The notes under the pieces: generated by a model
Told to the model about the DNA's origin: nothing
What the model saw: only the letters and a program-made list of their open reading frames with translations
Databases searched by the model: none
Translations under genes and position numbers: made by a program
In this document: in pieces, positions 22,642 through 34,006 of the stretch
Numbering within the stretch: position 1 is the first letter of the stretch
Layout: each line of letters opens with the position of its first letter
From: Hymenoscyphus infarciens
Lineage: Eukaryota; Ascomycota; Leotiomycetes; Helotiales; Helotiaceae
Direction of reading: 5' to 3'
Length of the DNA: 64,000 bases
Assembly: GCA_001414345.1 (NCBI GenBank)
Contig: LLCB01000001.1
Span: 558,001 to 622,000, forward strand

Positions 22642-25000
22642 CTTAAAGGAGTGTGTAGTTTTAAAAGAGTGTGGGGTTTAAAGATAGTGGTGAAGACGAA
22701 TCAAAAAATTAGAAAAAGGATCGAGGATGACCTGGAAAAGAGTAGAAATCCATGATTGAGAGCAGATGGAGAGAGTCTTATAGGATCAAGAAAGCTTGGA
22801 GACCTGGTAACCAGCAAGGTGTGTGGTACAAGGCAGCAAATAGACGAACAACAGCTTGAAGAGACAGCGTACGCGAGAACCACTCAAGGACTTCCACAAC
22901 TCCCTCACACAAGCCCCCTGTAACAACCGCTGTAATCAATAGACAGCATCAAAAGCACTTTCGATCCACATCCCAATATCAGAAAACATTCCTATATCAG
23001 GACGTGAAGAAAAAGCGCTCGTACCTAAAGCGCTCTGCATCTCATAGGCCAAGATTAGAATATCAAGGACCCTGAAGAGGAAGAAGCATCCATGAAAACC
23101 CCACCTGTCGGTTTGCATTGCAATTAAAATCTTGGAAAAGGGATCATCTTTTGGAGAACATTCGCTCTGGCCGAAAGGGGCTGATGAAACTCGCGGTATT
23201 TATGCAGACATGATGTTGGGCAATTCCATTCGTCAGCGACGACAGCAAGGTCCGGGTAGTGCGGTTCTCAGTGGGTCGGATCGTGATTCGTAAATAGCGG
23301 TGGTCCACTGATCTGGAGGCTGGAGGTTTGAGCTGGGAGAGCTGGGAGAGCCCCTGAAATGGTGGCGGAGGGGAGAATGCAGGTGCCATTGGATGAACCT
23401 TCCCCTGAAGCCTGGCCTGGGCCGTTCGAGATTGATATCTTTTTCTTTTGCCGGAATTTGAACCAGATTTCACCGACTTGATATTGCGAAATTGAGCATC
23501 GACAACGACCACTCTAGCCTAGTCGTGTTGATTTCTTTGGAGCCCTTCTGCAACGCTGGATAGCAGGCAATGATGCGTTGGCTGTATGAGCTGGACTCTA
23601 TGTGAAGCCTGGCGAAACCGTTGACAGCACGCTTGCAGACCGCCTTCTAGCGGTTGGTGTGATACGCTCATTTATATACTCTTCTCAGGTGGGCTGGCGT
23701 TGCTGTGCTCCTCATTATTGGTTGAATGAGTTGAGAAATTCCGCCCCGAGCTCGCCCCCAGCGATCCGTTTTCGACGACGAAAAAGTGTGTATATGGGGA
23801 TGGGGAGGGGGAGGGGGTTATACTCTGGATGTGGACTGGGTCGGTAGTGTAGGGTCCACGTTGAGCTAAGGAACGAGAACGACCTCGACACTAGAAATGG
23901 AAAACCCGACATACACGTGACGCCTCAACACGTGATACTCACGTGGTCTTGCCCATCCATGGATATCGAGATCTCTTCTTCGCTCCAGAACTTTCTGGAT
24001 GCAGAAGAATTGCCCTTGCAGTAACTCCTAGTCAACAATAACCTCCCTCCACCCCGCTTCTCAACCTTTTCCCCGCTGCCCCAGACCATAAAATAACCAG
24101 TTTAGCCTATGCCTTTTGGCGTCTGGGGTGCATAACTCCCACACGACTCACAGTTTCTCTTAACACGAAATACCACTTCATATATGTTGCCACGGCAAGT
24201 CTTGTCGATCCTTCTCCAGAATTACTCGCCGACTCGGCCAAAATTTTGAGTTACATGAGGCTTCATCTCTCTTTTCGGTAGTAGAGAAAGCCTTCACTTC
24301 CCGCGTTTTGCTGAGAGGATATGCTTCCATGCTTTGCGTTTCTACAGGGAGTTTTAATTTTTTTTTAATTTTTTTTGAATTCTTCTTCTATTTTCGTATC
24401 TACATAGCTTCAGGGAGAGAATTTCATCCTGGGGGTATCACCTGGTTTCTCTTCTCCAGATTCTCCCAGACTATCTCTCATTATATTTAGCAACCCCAAG
24501 TTGTCTATATCTATTTCAAGAGTCAAGTAGTACTTGCGTCATTTTCTGCATGTTTGATGTACCAGCTGGGCTATTCCTTCTTCGAAATTTTATTGAAATC
24601 TTGGTAGAAGAGGTCCTAGATCAATAAACTCACTGTTGATTCGCGACCTCGGATGAGAGGTACTTGGCTCATTAGAAGGATAGAGTCACTCCCAACACAT
24701 TTTTATTGGTAAGAGTGGCTTTTCTGTCAATTGCCGCTTGATTAAACAATCAACAAGTCGGGTATCCGGCGATTCCTACCCAATCATAATCTGATTTATA
24801 TTATCCTCAACAGCCCACATGACAAAAAAACAACAAACAAGTTCTGTCTCTTCGGCAGTTCACCCACCTGGGTGGCAAGTGCTCGTCGCACCACGTATAA
24901 GGATCCTACAAATCATGCCTACCTGGGTTTTCCCCCTTTTCTTCATCAGTCATCGTCATTGCCATCATCAAGTCAACGTCAAGAAAGATTGTTCGTCAAA
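22642..25000. promoter_or_regulatory. long divergent intergenic region with clustered CACGTG boxes
   Basis: No gene is supported in 2.36 kb between the GH16 and DUF1996 starts. Noteworthy sites: three palindromic CACGTG boxes at 23914, 23929 and 23940 within 32 bp, and just downstream a heat-shock-like array GAA/TTC/GA at 23988-23999. CACGTG is bound by bHLH factors in fungi, but which factor, and which gene it serves, cannot be told. Open frames inside have no recognisable protein character. Confidence 0.5.
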
Positions 25001-26249
25001 ATGCAGTGGGCTACCATCGCCGCCGTCGCGCTTCTCGCACAGAATGTCGCATCCCAAAATATGCTTCGATTTGCATGTTCGCAACTCGTTGTTGATCGCG
25101 TCGACCCTCTTGTCAACCCAGGGTTAAAATACACCCCTCATCTTCACCAGATCGTTGGAGGAAACTCGTTCAATGTTGACATGGACCCCGCCACATACGA
25201 CTTATCCGCCAAGTCAACCTGCACATCATGTAGTTTCAAGCAGGATTTTAGCAATTATTGGACCGCTGTTATGTTCTTCAAGGCAAAGAATGGGACTTAC
25301 AAGCGTGTCCCACAAATTGGAAATGGTGGACCACAAGGAAAATTGGTAAACAAAGGTGGTCTCGATGTCTACTATATCCCAAGTGGAAAGACTACGGCAT
25401 TCAAGAAGGTAGGTCGATGAGAGCAAATGTTGTTTGAGATGGCTCTAACATCTCTCAGGGATTCCGTATGCTTGCTGGAACTGCCACCAACACGAATGCT
25501 GGTAGTGTTACCAAGGGAAACATCTGCCACAGATGTTGGACATCAGCGAACGAAAACACCTTTGTCGGTGGAGCCCCTTGCACTGGAAGTGATACAGTAG
25601 ATATTCCTCAAGATACGAGTTGCAAGATGATCCGCCAGACCATCATCTTCCCAGCGTAAGTTCATCTATCAAATCAAAATGTCTCATTAGCTTACAACAT
25701 AGTTGCTGGAATGGAAAGGATCTGGACAGTCCAGACCACAAGAGTCACGTCGCCTACAGTGGAACGGGTGCATCGGGAGGTGGTTCATGCCCCTCAACCC
25801 ACCCCGTGAAGCTTCCTCAAATCATGTACGAACTCATGTGGGATGTTTCTTCATTCTCAGACAAGAGCATTTGGCCTGCGGATAACAAGCCATTCGTCTA
25901 CAGTATGAACTTGGGGTAAGCTTAAAACGCAAATACCTTCTTTTGACATGGTAGCTAACGATATACTCTAGTGGACCAGCAGCCCACGGTGATTACCTCT
26001 TCGGATGGCAAGGCGACTCTCTTCAAAAGGCCATGGACAACAACTGCAACCTTAACACTGATTGCCCCAAGGCTGGTCTTACCGCTCAAACACCTGCTGT
26101 CTACAATGCATGCACTGTTCCACAACAAGCACCAGAGCAAGTTGATGGATGTAAGTAACTTTCAAGATTTCTTCATGGAGAGTAATACTAACAATTCCAC
26201 TCCAGGGCTTCCCGCTCTCCCAATGGGATCGCCAGCGAGAGCAGCATGA
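25001..26249 (+). CDS. secreted DUF1996 domain protein
   Basis: Five exons: 25001-25408, 25459-25655, 25703-25915, 25972-26150, 26206-26249 (346 aa). The N-terminus MQWATIAAVALLAQNVASQN is a signal peptide. The rest is one DUF1996 domain: LRFACSQLVVDRVDPLVNPG, HLHQIVGGNSFN, CTSCSFKQDFSNYWTAVMFF, FRMLAGTATNTN, CWNGKDLDSPDHKSHVAY, CPSTHPVKLPQIMYELMWDV and GDYLFGWQGDSLQKAMDNNC, with many paired cysteines fitting an oxidised extracellular protein. The family is widespread in fungi and sometimes fused to WSC domains; its biochemical role is not established. No WSC or cellulose-binding module is present here. The start was chosen because it opens a clean signal peptide; an in-frame upstream stretch reads as leader. 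Introns are 47-56 nt. Confidence 0.9.
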
Positions 26250-28013
26250 GATTTCCTTCGAATCAACATCGCGACTTCGATTAATCATGGCTCCTTTATC
26301 ACTCATGCATGGGTATGATTCGTCTAGACTTATTGCAAGTCGTGATGGAGGGGAAATTGTTAGACATGTAAGCTGCTTGGACGGCCGACTTACGGGTTCA
26401 CGCTTTGGCAGTCTTCTCGACGTTCGTTATTCGTTGGCATATTGTTTTAGACCATGTAGTTATGACTTGCTTGGGTCATGACCCTTATTTATTATAGCTA
26501 CCTAGTGTCTCTGTCTTGAATTATAGTTTTTCTTTACTGTAAGAGTATCGCTCATTTCTCTGCGTACGCTTCTCTCCCCGTTACCCGCGATGATGATTTT
26601 GGGACGCGCAAAAATTTTATTCAAGAGTGTCTAGGAGAACAAAGAAGTCGAGTTCACTACTCGTCTAAACTGTCGCAAAGCTGTTTCGCATAACCTAAGG
26701 TAAAGCTCTCAAATACCAGAAACTTCTCCAGCTTTACTGTTCGTACCTAGGTATACCCCCTCACTCGATTTCTTCAGATATTCTGGAACAAAGGCATTCA
26801 TTTGACGCGTTCTCGAAGAATAACTGTCATTTGGTCTAGACTTCTATCCATTATTTTCAAAAGCGACTGTATCTTTTAAAAGCACATCTCTCTACTCCCA
26901 TGAGCTTTGCGATTTGTGAATTCTCTGGCCCCATGATTAAAATCACGTAGTTCGCAATCATGTTGATGGCTTTGGGATTGTTTATGGCGTTATATTATGT
27001 TACAAGTACTTACAAAATATTAAAAAGAAGCATTCACATGAACCAATATTAACTAATTACCTTCCAGTTTTGGCAGTTTGTTAGATGAGAATGAGAGGTC
27101 TGCTCCCCTGTAACTCTAGTGTTACAGTTCTGGATCTAAAAGAGTCTTCGTGCTCATTCCAATAACTCTAAAGATATCTCGACAACTTGACCATGACTCC
27201 CAGAAAACAGACATCGTGACCTTCCTCCTCACTTACTACAATATCGAGCCTCCTCAGTGCTCTTATCAATACCTCATCCTCATACTATTGGCACAACGGC
27301 TATTCGAGCCTCGGTCACAGCCGCCGCGAAAACCTTTCCCCTTTCGTGGTTTCTTTTCAAACTCCACTAAGTTGGGTCACGGCTCACCACTTTGGAGCTC
27401 ATCCTAATTTAAGTCAATATAGCATTTGGACCTAATTCGCAACTTTTCTTTACCCAAAGTTCCAAGACTTTATGTTGCAACCTATCAATCCACTCTCGTT
27501 TCTAACCACATCCCTCGGCTGTCGGCCGGCTATTCAACTCCCCAATCAAAAATTCGCATTGTTTAACCTTCCTATTTTTGTTTCATATAATATGCGGTTA
27601 ATTGAAACTTCATCATACACCATGGCATGGAATTGTCATTTTTTGGGTCCTCCGTGTCCTGAAGAGCCCTTTTGCCACACGGAGCTTGACCCATATTTGA
27701 GGGCCACCAAGGCTATAGAGATAAGTACCTCGTCTGCAATCGAGATTTCTTAATAGTTAGTACACTTTTGCTAATATATGATGACCTACCAACCCCCATA
27801 TCCACCCCAAAATAGACCCGTAATTTGAATTAGGCTTCACTCCGAAGTTTTCTTTCCCCTCCGTACGTCACACGACCTTGAAATTACTGTCGCAACATCA
27901 CTTTATATTGTGGCCCTGACCCAAAAGTTTATCTATTTCGCAGAAGACGGACCGCCACAATTTTCTTCCACCTTCGCTGAATTATTCCTCCATTCCGGAC
28001 TTCTTGTCTCAAG
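26250..28013. other. intergenic
   Basis: 1.76 kb with no convincing gene or repeat. Two frames of 85-93 codons (27150-27407 and 27472-27753) lack any family resemblance or splice context and are not called. The right part is the promoter of the cytochrome-domain gene. Confidence 0.5.
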
Positions 28014-28781
28014 ATGCGTTGGTCATTGGGAGTTGTTTGGGCAGCCGCTCTGATGGGCATTCGTGCGTATATACCTTTTCCTTAGGAATGATGTTGACAG
28101 AGTGTTTTAGCATCAGAGGTCCAGGCCGCAGACACTTCTGTTTATAAGGACCCGGAAACTGGCTTTACTTTTGCACAGTTCAATGCATTGTTCCAGATAG
28201 GAAAGGGGATCTTATTTCGAGTCGCTGTTCCATCGCCAGTTCCTGCAAACTCCTCGTACGATGTAGTCATCCAGATTGTAGCGCCTATCGCTGTTGGCTG
28301 GACTGGTCTGGCATGGGGAGGTGGTATGACAAGATGTCCCTTGACAGTCGCTTGGCAAAACGGTCAAACGGTCACGGTCGGATCACGATACGCTACGTAA
28401 GAGTTTATATCGTCACTTCAATAAACTTTTAATGACTAACAATCATCTAGTGGGCATTCAACACCTGCAAATTACCCTACTGCAGTTTACACAAAATTGA
28501 AGATTGGAACAAAGGTCAACGCGACTCACTGGCAAGTCACCGCCAAATGCAGCGGTTGTTCTACATTTATTGGGTCTACCAATACTCAGGTCACCCTTCC
28601 ACCACAGGGCGTCAACCGTTTGGCTTTCGCGGAATCTGGAACCAAGCCAACTACTCCCTCTTCTACTACTTCGAATTTCGCAGTTCATGATGTCACCAAC
28701 AGCTGGAGTGCTGATTTCGCAAGCGCCGGGAACGCTGATTTCGCTGCACTTGTCACTAAGAATGGAGAGGTCACGATTTGA
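28014..28781 (+). CDS. secreted stand-alone CDH-type cytochrome b domain (DOMON-like)
   Basis: Three exons, 28014-28062, 28111-28396 and 28451-28781 (221 aa). Residues 1-23 (MRWSLGVVWAAALMGIP...VQAA) form a signal peptide interrupted by the first intron. The mature protein is the cytochrome domain of cellobiose dehydrogenase: YKDPETGFTFAQF, APIAVGWTGLAWGGGMTRCPLTVAW with Met89 at the position of the axial heme ligand, and a His in NFAVHDVTNSWSADFASA as probable second ligand. In CDH this domain passes electrons from the flavin domain to lytic polysaccharide monooxygenases. Here the gene ends after the cytochrome: no flavodehydrogenase, binding module or transmembrane helix follows. Stand-alone members exist in fungi, with partners unknown. 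Same strand as the DUF1996 gene; part of the secreted cluster. Confidence 0.88.
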
Positions 28782-29084
28782 GATGTCGGATGGGCAATAA
28801 CTTGAGTAAATGAAAGAAAAGGAATGAGAGTGGCTAGCGAGGTTGAGTGGATTTTAAGATCTCTAAGAAAGAAGGAATGAGGAGAATCGTGTTGACCACG
28901 CACATCGAAATTGTTTTCATAGAACTGCAGTCGTTTCGGATCTGTCTATTTGTCTGTACACAAGAGAATTCTCTGGCACGAAATGTTGTTATTACTTACA
29001 ATCTACAAGCTCTCTAAAACCTTTACGTTGCATCCCCCCCACCCCCCATTCCAAGAGTGCGAGTGGCAATGACATCGCTTACTT
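28782..29084. other. intergenic between convergent genes
   Basis: Short 3'-to-3' spacer between the cytochrome-domain gene and the minus-strand bestrophin-like gene. Nothing is recognised in it beyond a C-run near 29035. Confidence 0.6.
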
Positions 29085-30438
29085 CTAGCCCTCGATTCCT
29101 TCCTCTACATCTATCAGATCCGAAAATCGAGTAACATCGTTGTGAACTGATAAATTCTTTACACTTGAGACTCTTGAAAGAGCAGGGCGAGGTGAATTAG
29201 CGTGAAATGGCTGCGGATGGGCCATAATCTCATCCAAGTCCAATGCGAGTAAATTGCAATAACGATCCAAATCGAGATCGTTAGGTCCTTCTCCCCAAGG
29301 CTATATGTTTGTCAGCATGCAAGAAAAAAAGGCTAGCTGACCAAGCGAGCCATGAAAGGGCATGGACAACTTACATTTTCAATCTCCAGGCCTACTTCAG
29401 CAAGTGCAAATAAAGCATACGCCGTCACAACCGTGACAGCGACGCTCCACCATCCCAATTCTCTCCACAGCTGACTAGGAAGTGCAAAAACGAAGATCCA
29501 TACAATTCTCGAAATTGCGATATTGTAACCCAGTGGAATCGGCGTACGAAGAAGTCTTTCACAAGCTGAGATAATAGAAGTCAAAACATCCACGTGTGTC
29601 AAGAGGTGAGTGAGTACTTGAGTGTCGATGGGTGTTCGTCTTCTACAGTCCTCAACGTATGCAGAGAGGTGGAGCGTCAATGTGACGGGATGGTTTGTTG
29701 CTTCATAATTATACTAAACTTTTATCAGTAAGGAATCTCCAATCGGGGGTGGAATCTTGAAGGCAAGAGTTACATTTGGTATGTGCGAGCAAAGCTGCTT
29801 CAAATCTCGGCACTCGCTCCAATCCCGCTCTCCCCTCAAATGATGTTTCAAAGCTACAGCAAGTGTGCAAATAGCTCTTATTGCCTCAGTCTTCTCCGAA
29901 ACGTGCCTTGCTATCGCATCTTCGTCAAGTGCTGGTGGGATTGGAACGTGTAACCAAATCGTTCTGGCGAAAGAGCGAGATCCGGCCGAGAGTTTATCCC
30001 ATTGCTCTCTGCCTTCCCACCATCGATTGTATGAGGATTGCATTCGAAATGTAATGGCTAGACCCACTACAAATCTACGAAGTGTCAGTATTCCCTACCA
30101 AAACAATATCCTGCACTGTTCGAAGATCTACATACCCAAATACGGGAAATAAAATGGGCGAGTGCATCGATAGTTTGTCACCCATGAAGTGTGCCGCTGT
30201 ACATACTAAAGCTGCGAATGCACCAGAAACCATAATCTAGGAACCATCACCGAGTAAGCATTAAATCCTCAATTGTTTTCGACGTGTAGGGGAAACATAC
30301 CTGTGGCAAAATCTTGGTGAACGCCCCTCCTTCCCATCGTAAAGAATACGGAATCCATCTCTCCTGCTTCCTTTTTTCCCTCTGACCCGCGTGCCATTCT
30401 TTCAAAGTATGATATGGATGATGATGTCGGCTCCTCAT
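29085..30438 (-). CDS. bestrophin-like (UPF0187/RFP-TM) membrane channel protein
   Basis: Five minus-strand exons: 30438-30301, 30236-30136, 30074-29774, 29713-29375, 29300-29085 (364 aa). Introns are 60-74 nt. Diagnostic features: PVFGFVVGLAITFRMQSSYNRWWEGREQW (the bestrophin-family GxxLxFR...YxRWWEGR signature, split by intron 2), an HLPIPPAL-like loop (LHVPIPPALDED), PIPLGYNIAISRIVWIFVF, and ALAEVGLEIENPWGEGPNDLDLDRYC, which is the conserved C-terminal Glu/Asp-rich motif. At least four hydrophobic segments are visible, including ALVCTAAHFMG and WWSVAVTVVTAYALFAL. Fungal members are thought to be plasma-membrane or vacuolar anion channels; the transported ion here is unknown. The N-terminus is basic and His-rich. 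The gene is intact. Confidence 0.88.
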
Positions 30439-31560
30439 TTTCCCGGTCTTCCAACTTATAAATTACAGGGAGATAGAAAAAGAAATAATGAAACCAAAGA
30501 ATTCCAAAACCAAAAAAGAAACAAAAGAAAGTCAAGGTTGGGCTCATCTCATCTTAAGCCAAGGCCTCGGGTCAAAACGGTTCCTCTCGTGCCTAGCTAA
30601 CGGCCTGGACCCTGTATTTATATGGGGAGTGGCGTGACTTTCTGCTCGGGATGACATGTCAGTTACGGAGTTGTGCTGCTTCTGGCCATGAACCTTTAAC
30701 AATGAGGCATTTTGTGGTTTCAGGGTATCGGTATGTTGGTTCTTCGATGGGATTTTGTGTTTGCCATGTGAGTTGGCACCCTGTCGACATTAAAAAGTGG
30801 TACTCTCCCACCCCCTTACTGTAATTGTCTGTCATGTGCAAGGGTAGTGGGGCTGTCTGCACAGACGGTCTACAGACAATTAAGAGGGGGGGGGAGTAGT
30901 AACCCAAGACCAGCGGTAACGTGTACAACCTAACGCCAATTTGTCGCAAAAACATAGAAAAAATATTAATCGATACAGAGTATACTAGTTTATCATGCTT
31001 TAGCTTCTAGATAATTTTTCTGTTCTTTCTGTGGTTTTATTGCAGTAGAATGACCAAGCTGGGTGTTCATTTACTGCCACTTTTAATGTCCGAGGTTGGG
31101 GTAAGTGGGGTACATGGCACGTGTTATTGGTCTCCCTCATACTTCGAAGATATAATTTAATCCTCGGAGAATTTGTAAGTTGCGTGTTTGAATCTTGGTA
31201 TTCTCTTCTCAAACAAGTCGATTAGCTTTTACAAGCAAGAACTGAGATTCCAGTGCCAAGAAGACACACATGACCAAAACTCACTCGGGGAAATTTTCTA
31301 CCGCTGAGTTGTATATCCGAACTTAAGCATAAAGATCCCATTTATAAGCTAAAAGAAGTTAGATTGCTTAAAACAAACATCCTAAACTAAAGTGAGGAAT
31401 TTCATTTTCCAAGTTTCAAACTCGAACTTCGCTACTCCAGCTTTCGCCAAATACATCCATCAACCATAAGCGGAATCACTTCCTAACCTTACAAAGGTAA
31501 AGCCTCGCATCATCGATCTAATCATCTTAAACTCCCATTCAAGAATCAAATTCAAGAAGA
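30439..31560. other. intergenic
   Basis: 1.1 kb with no supported gene. A G-run lies at about 30886-30895 and mild AT-richness appears after 31300. Confidence 0.5.
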
Positions 31561-32361
31561 TTGACTTCAACTCCCCCCAACGCACTAGACCCCAACCACC
31601 CTCGCTCTCTCAAAGTCCTCATCCCCCTCTTCCAAAACTTCAACACTTTCGACGTCAACGGCCCTATAGAAATTCTTACGCAAGCAAACCGAAAGTCTGC
31701 TCTACTAAAGCAAACCTTCGAAACTATAATCATAGTAGCCTACTCCTTCACCACATCTGTCGAAAATTTGAAAATAGCATGTGATATTTTATTCTTAGAA
31801 GCTATTGAGAAACTTGAACGGTGGGATATCTTACTTGTGCCTGGGGGCGTGAATTCTGATATTTTGAGGATTGTCGGGGATTGGAAGAAGGGAGTGACGA
31901 GCGTGGAGTGTGAAATTATGAGATTGAGTGAGAGGTATGGGAAGGAGAGGTGGAGTCAGGGATTGACTTTGACAGTTTGTACAGGGAGTTTGTCTCTGGC
32001 GGGGCTGGGATTGCTGGCAGAGTGAACCGCTAGCACTCATTAGGGGTCTTTGTCGCAATTAAAAAAACTCTGTAATAGTAAGATTCTTGAACTTGGTTAT
32101 GTTGAAGGTGGTACTAACTCAGTTCTAGAAACCTCAACTCTAGGAACGAAAGTTGTAAGAGCTCGTTGGGTTAATTCTGAGAGGGATGAAGAGAAAAAGT
32201 TACAAAGGGTTATTACTGCTGGTGGGGTGAGTCATACGTTAGATGCGACTTTTCATTTACTTGCTTTAACGGTTAGTTCAGAGCTCGCAGAGACAGTTGC
32301 TAAAACCTTGGATTATCAGGGGAGAGAGAAGGAGTTACAAGAGGACTATAAAACGCTTTAA
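31561..32361 (+). pseudogene. DJ-1/PfpI family protein, broken by two nonsense codons
   Basis: One frame reads a complete DJ-1/PfpI (isonitrile-hydratase-like) protein: LKVLIPLFQNFNTFDVNGPIEIL, FETIIIVAYS, WDILLVPGGVNSD, and the nucleophile elbow LTVCTGSLSLAGLGLLA with its catalytic Cys, then THxGSLSQLKKLC, RVITAGGVSHTLDATFHLLA and a normal C-terminus. Right after the elbow come TGA at 32023 and TAG at 32047, both in frame. They sit where the family has Arg and Trp (TGA from CGA, TAG from TGG, with a neighbouring Gly codon changed to GAG), so single C-to-T or G-to-A changes explain them. No ATG begins the frame; the first codon is TTG, so the start may also be lost or lie in an unseen exon. 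The gene ends 30 bp before the AT-rich block, fitting RIP leakage. Confidence 0.8.
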
Positions 32362-33695
32362 GGCTTCTTTACAATACACTGCTCTCGCGATAGATAGTAA
32401 AAGCAGTAGTTAATCTTTTACGTTAATAACTACCTCAGCCTTTTAAATCTCCTAGCCTCTTAGCGCTACCTAGATATCTTCCTTCAGTCTAGATAAACTC
32501 CGCTATTTTTACTTATAAGTATATAATAAGTAAACTTAGTTATAAATAACTTATATACTAAATAAAATCACTACTAGAATAAGGTCTATAGGTAGTTTAT
32601 TTATCTGTTTTTTTTAATAATATTTCAATAATAATTAACTTAGCTTATTCTATTTTAATCTCTAGAATATAATAGAATAGGAAATTTAAAACGTTAAACT
32701 ATCTAGTCTTTCTAGCTTTCGTTATTCTAAGCTTTTAGAGTAAATTAAAGTAATTATTTTAAATACTTAGAATAATTTAGTTTACTTATTCTAATATATT
32801 TAGTAATTAAAGTAAGCTATATATATTAACTTTAATATCTACTATAGTATAGTTAGTAAGATTTAGAATCTTATTTTATTATAATAATATTCTTATAATC
32901 TACTTTAATATATACTATTTATACTACTTAAACATCGCGATACTTTAAAACCTTATTAGCTTTATTAAATATTTTATTAGTACTACTACGTCTATATATA
33001 GCTTAGCTAATTAAAATAGATAAAATAATAAAAAGAGAGTAGAAAACTACTTTTATTAGATTATATATCGCGGTTTCTTCTATAGTTACTATATAATAGA
33101 GTGTTTTATTTTCTATTATAATTAATTTTACTATAATCTAGACTAATATAAAAAACAAATTCATCTATTATCTTATTTTACTTATAAGTATATATACGTG
33201 TTTAATAGATTCTAGAAAATAAGAGCTTTTAGTAAAAGATTTAAATAAAATAATATTAAAGAAAATAAATAGTTATAACTAGTATATAACCTAGATTAAA
33301 TAAAGCTTTAAAAGTAAAGATAGAGAGTTATATTAGAGGCCTAGACTACTATAAATAATTAGTCTTATTTCTAGCTCTAGAGCTCTAGAGATTAGAGGAA
33401 TTTAAAAAGAATAAGAAGCTAAAGAGTTCTAATCTACTATATAAAGTCTATATATAAGTATAATATAATATCTTATTACTAGTTAAGCTAGAGTTACTAA
33501 GCTTATTAAAAAGAAAGAGATTATTTTCTCTTTTCTAAGCTATTTATAGTTATTTATAAATAAAACTACTTAGTATTTATTTCTTTTTATACTTCTATAA
33601 TATTATTACTTATAAGATTCTTTATAGTATCTAAGCTTATAATAAAGAGATTAATCTCTCTATTCTTCTAACTCTTTTTAAATAATATCTCTAAA

Positions 33696-34006
33696 TTATA
33701 ATAATACGAAATATATACTACTATTAAAGAGATATATAGAAGTGTATTTAGTAGAATAACATATATAAATACTAGGTACTAATATAGAAGAAAAGGCTAA
33801 ACTAGCCTTTTCTAACTATAAGAGAGTAGGCAGCTATATATAAGAGAGTTAGATAATATAAAAGAGATTTAGACTATACTAAAAGGTTTAAAAGCTAAAG
33901 TATAAAACCTTTCTAAATTAGATAATATAAAATAATAACTACTAAAACCTTATTTATATAGTATATAATATATAATCTTAGCTATATAGAATAGTAGGCT
34001 ATTATA
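33696..34006 (-). repeat. LTR of E2 (3' LTR on the minus strand)
   Basis: Direct partner of 36032-36344, reverse complement of E1 LTR with an ~80-bp deletion. Confidence 0.75.

Noticed and set aside
23144..23512. 122-codon minus-strand frame in the GH16/DUF1996 intergenic region
   Set aside because: Low-complexity, no known motif, no ATG context or splice logic; lies in a probable promoter region.
27150..27753. Two 85-93 codon frames upstream of the cytochrome-domain gene
   Set aside because: No homology recognised, compositionally like leader/intergenic DNA.
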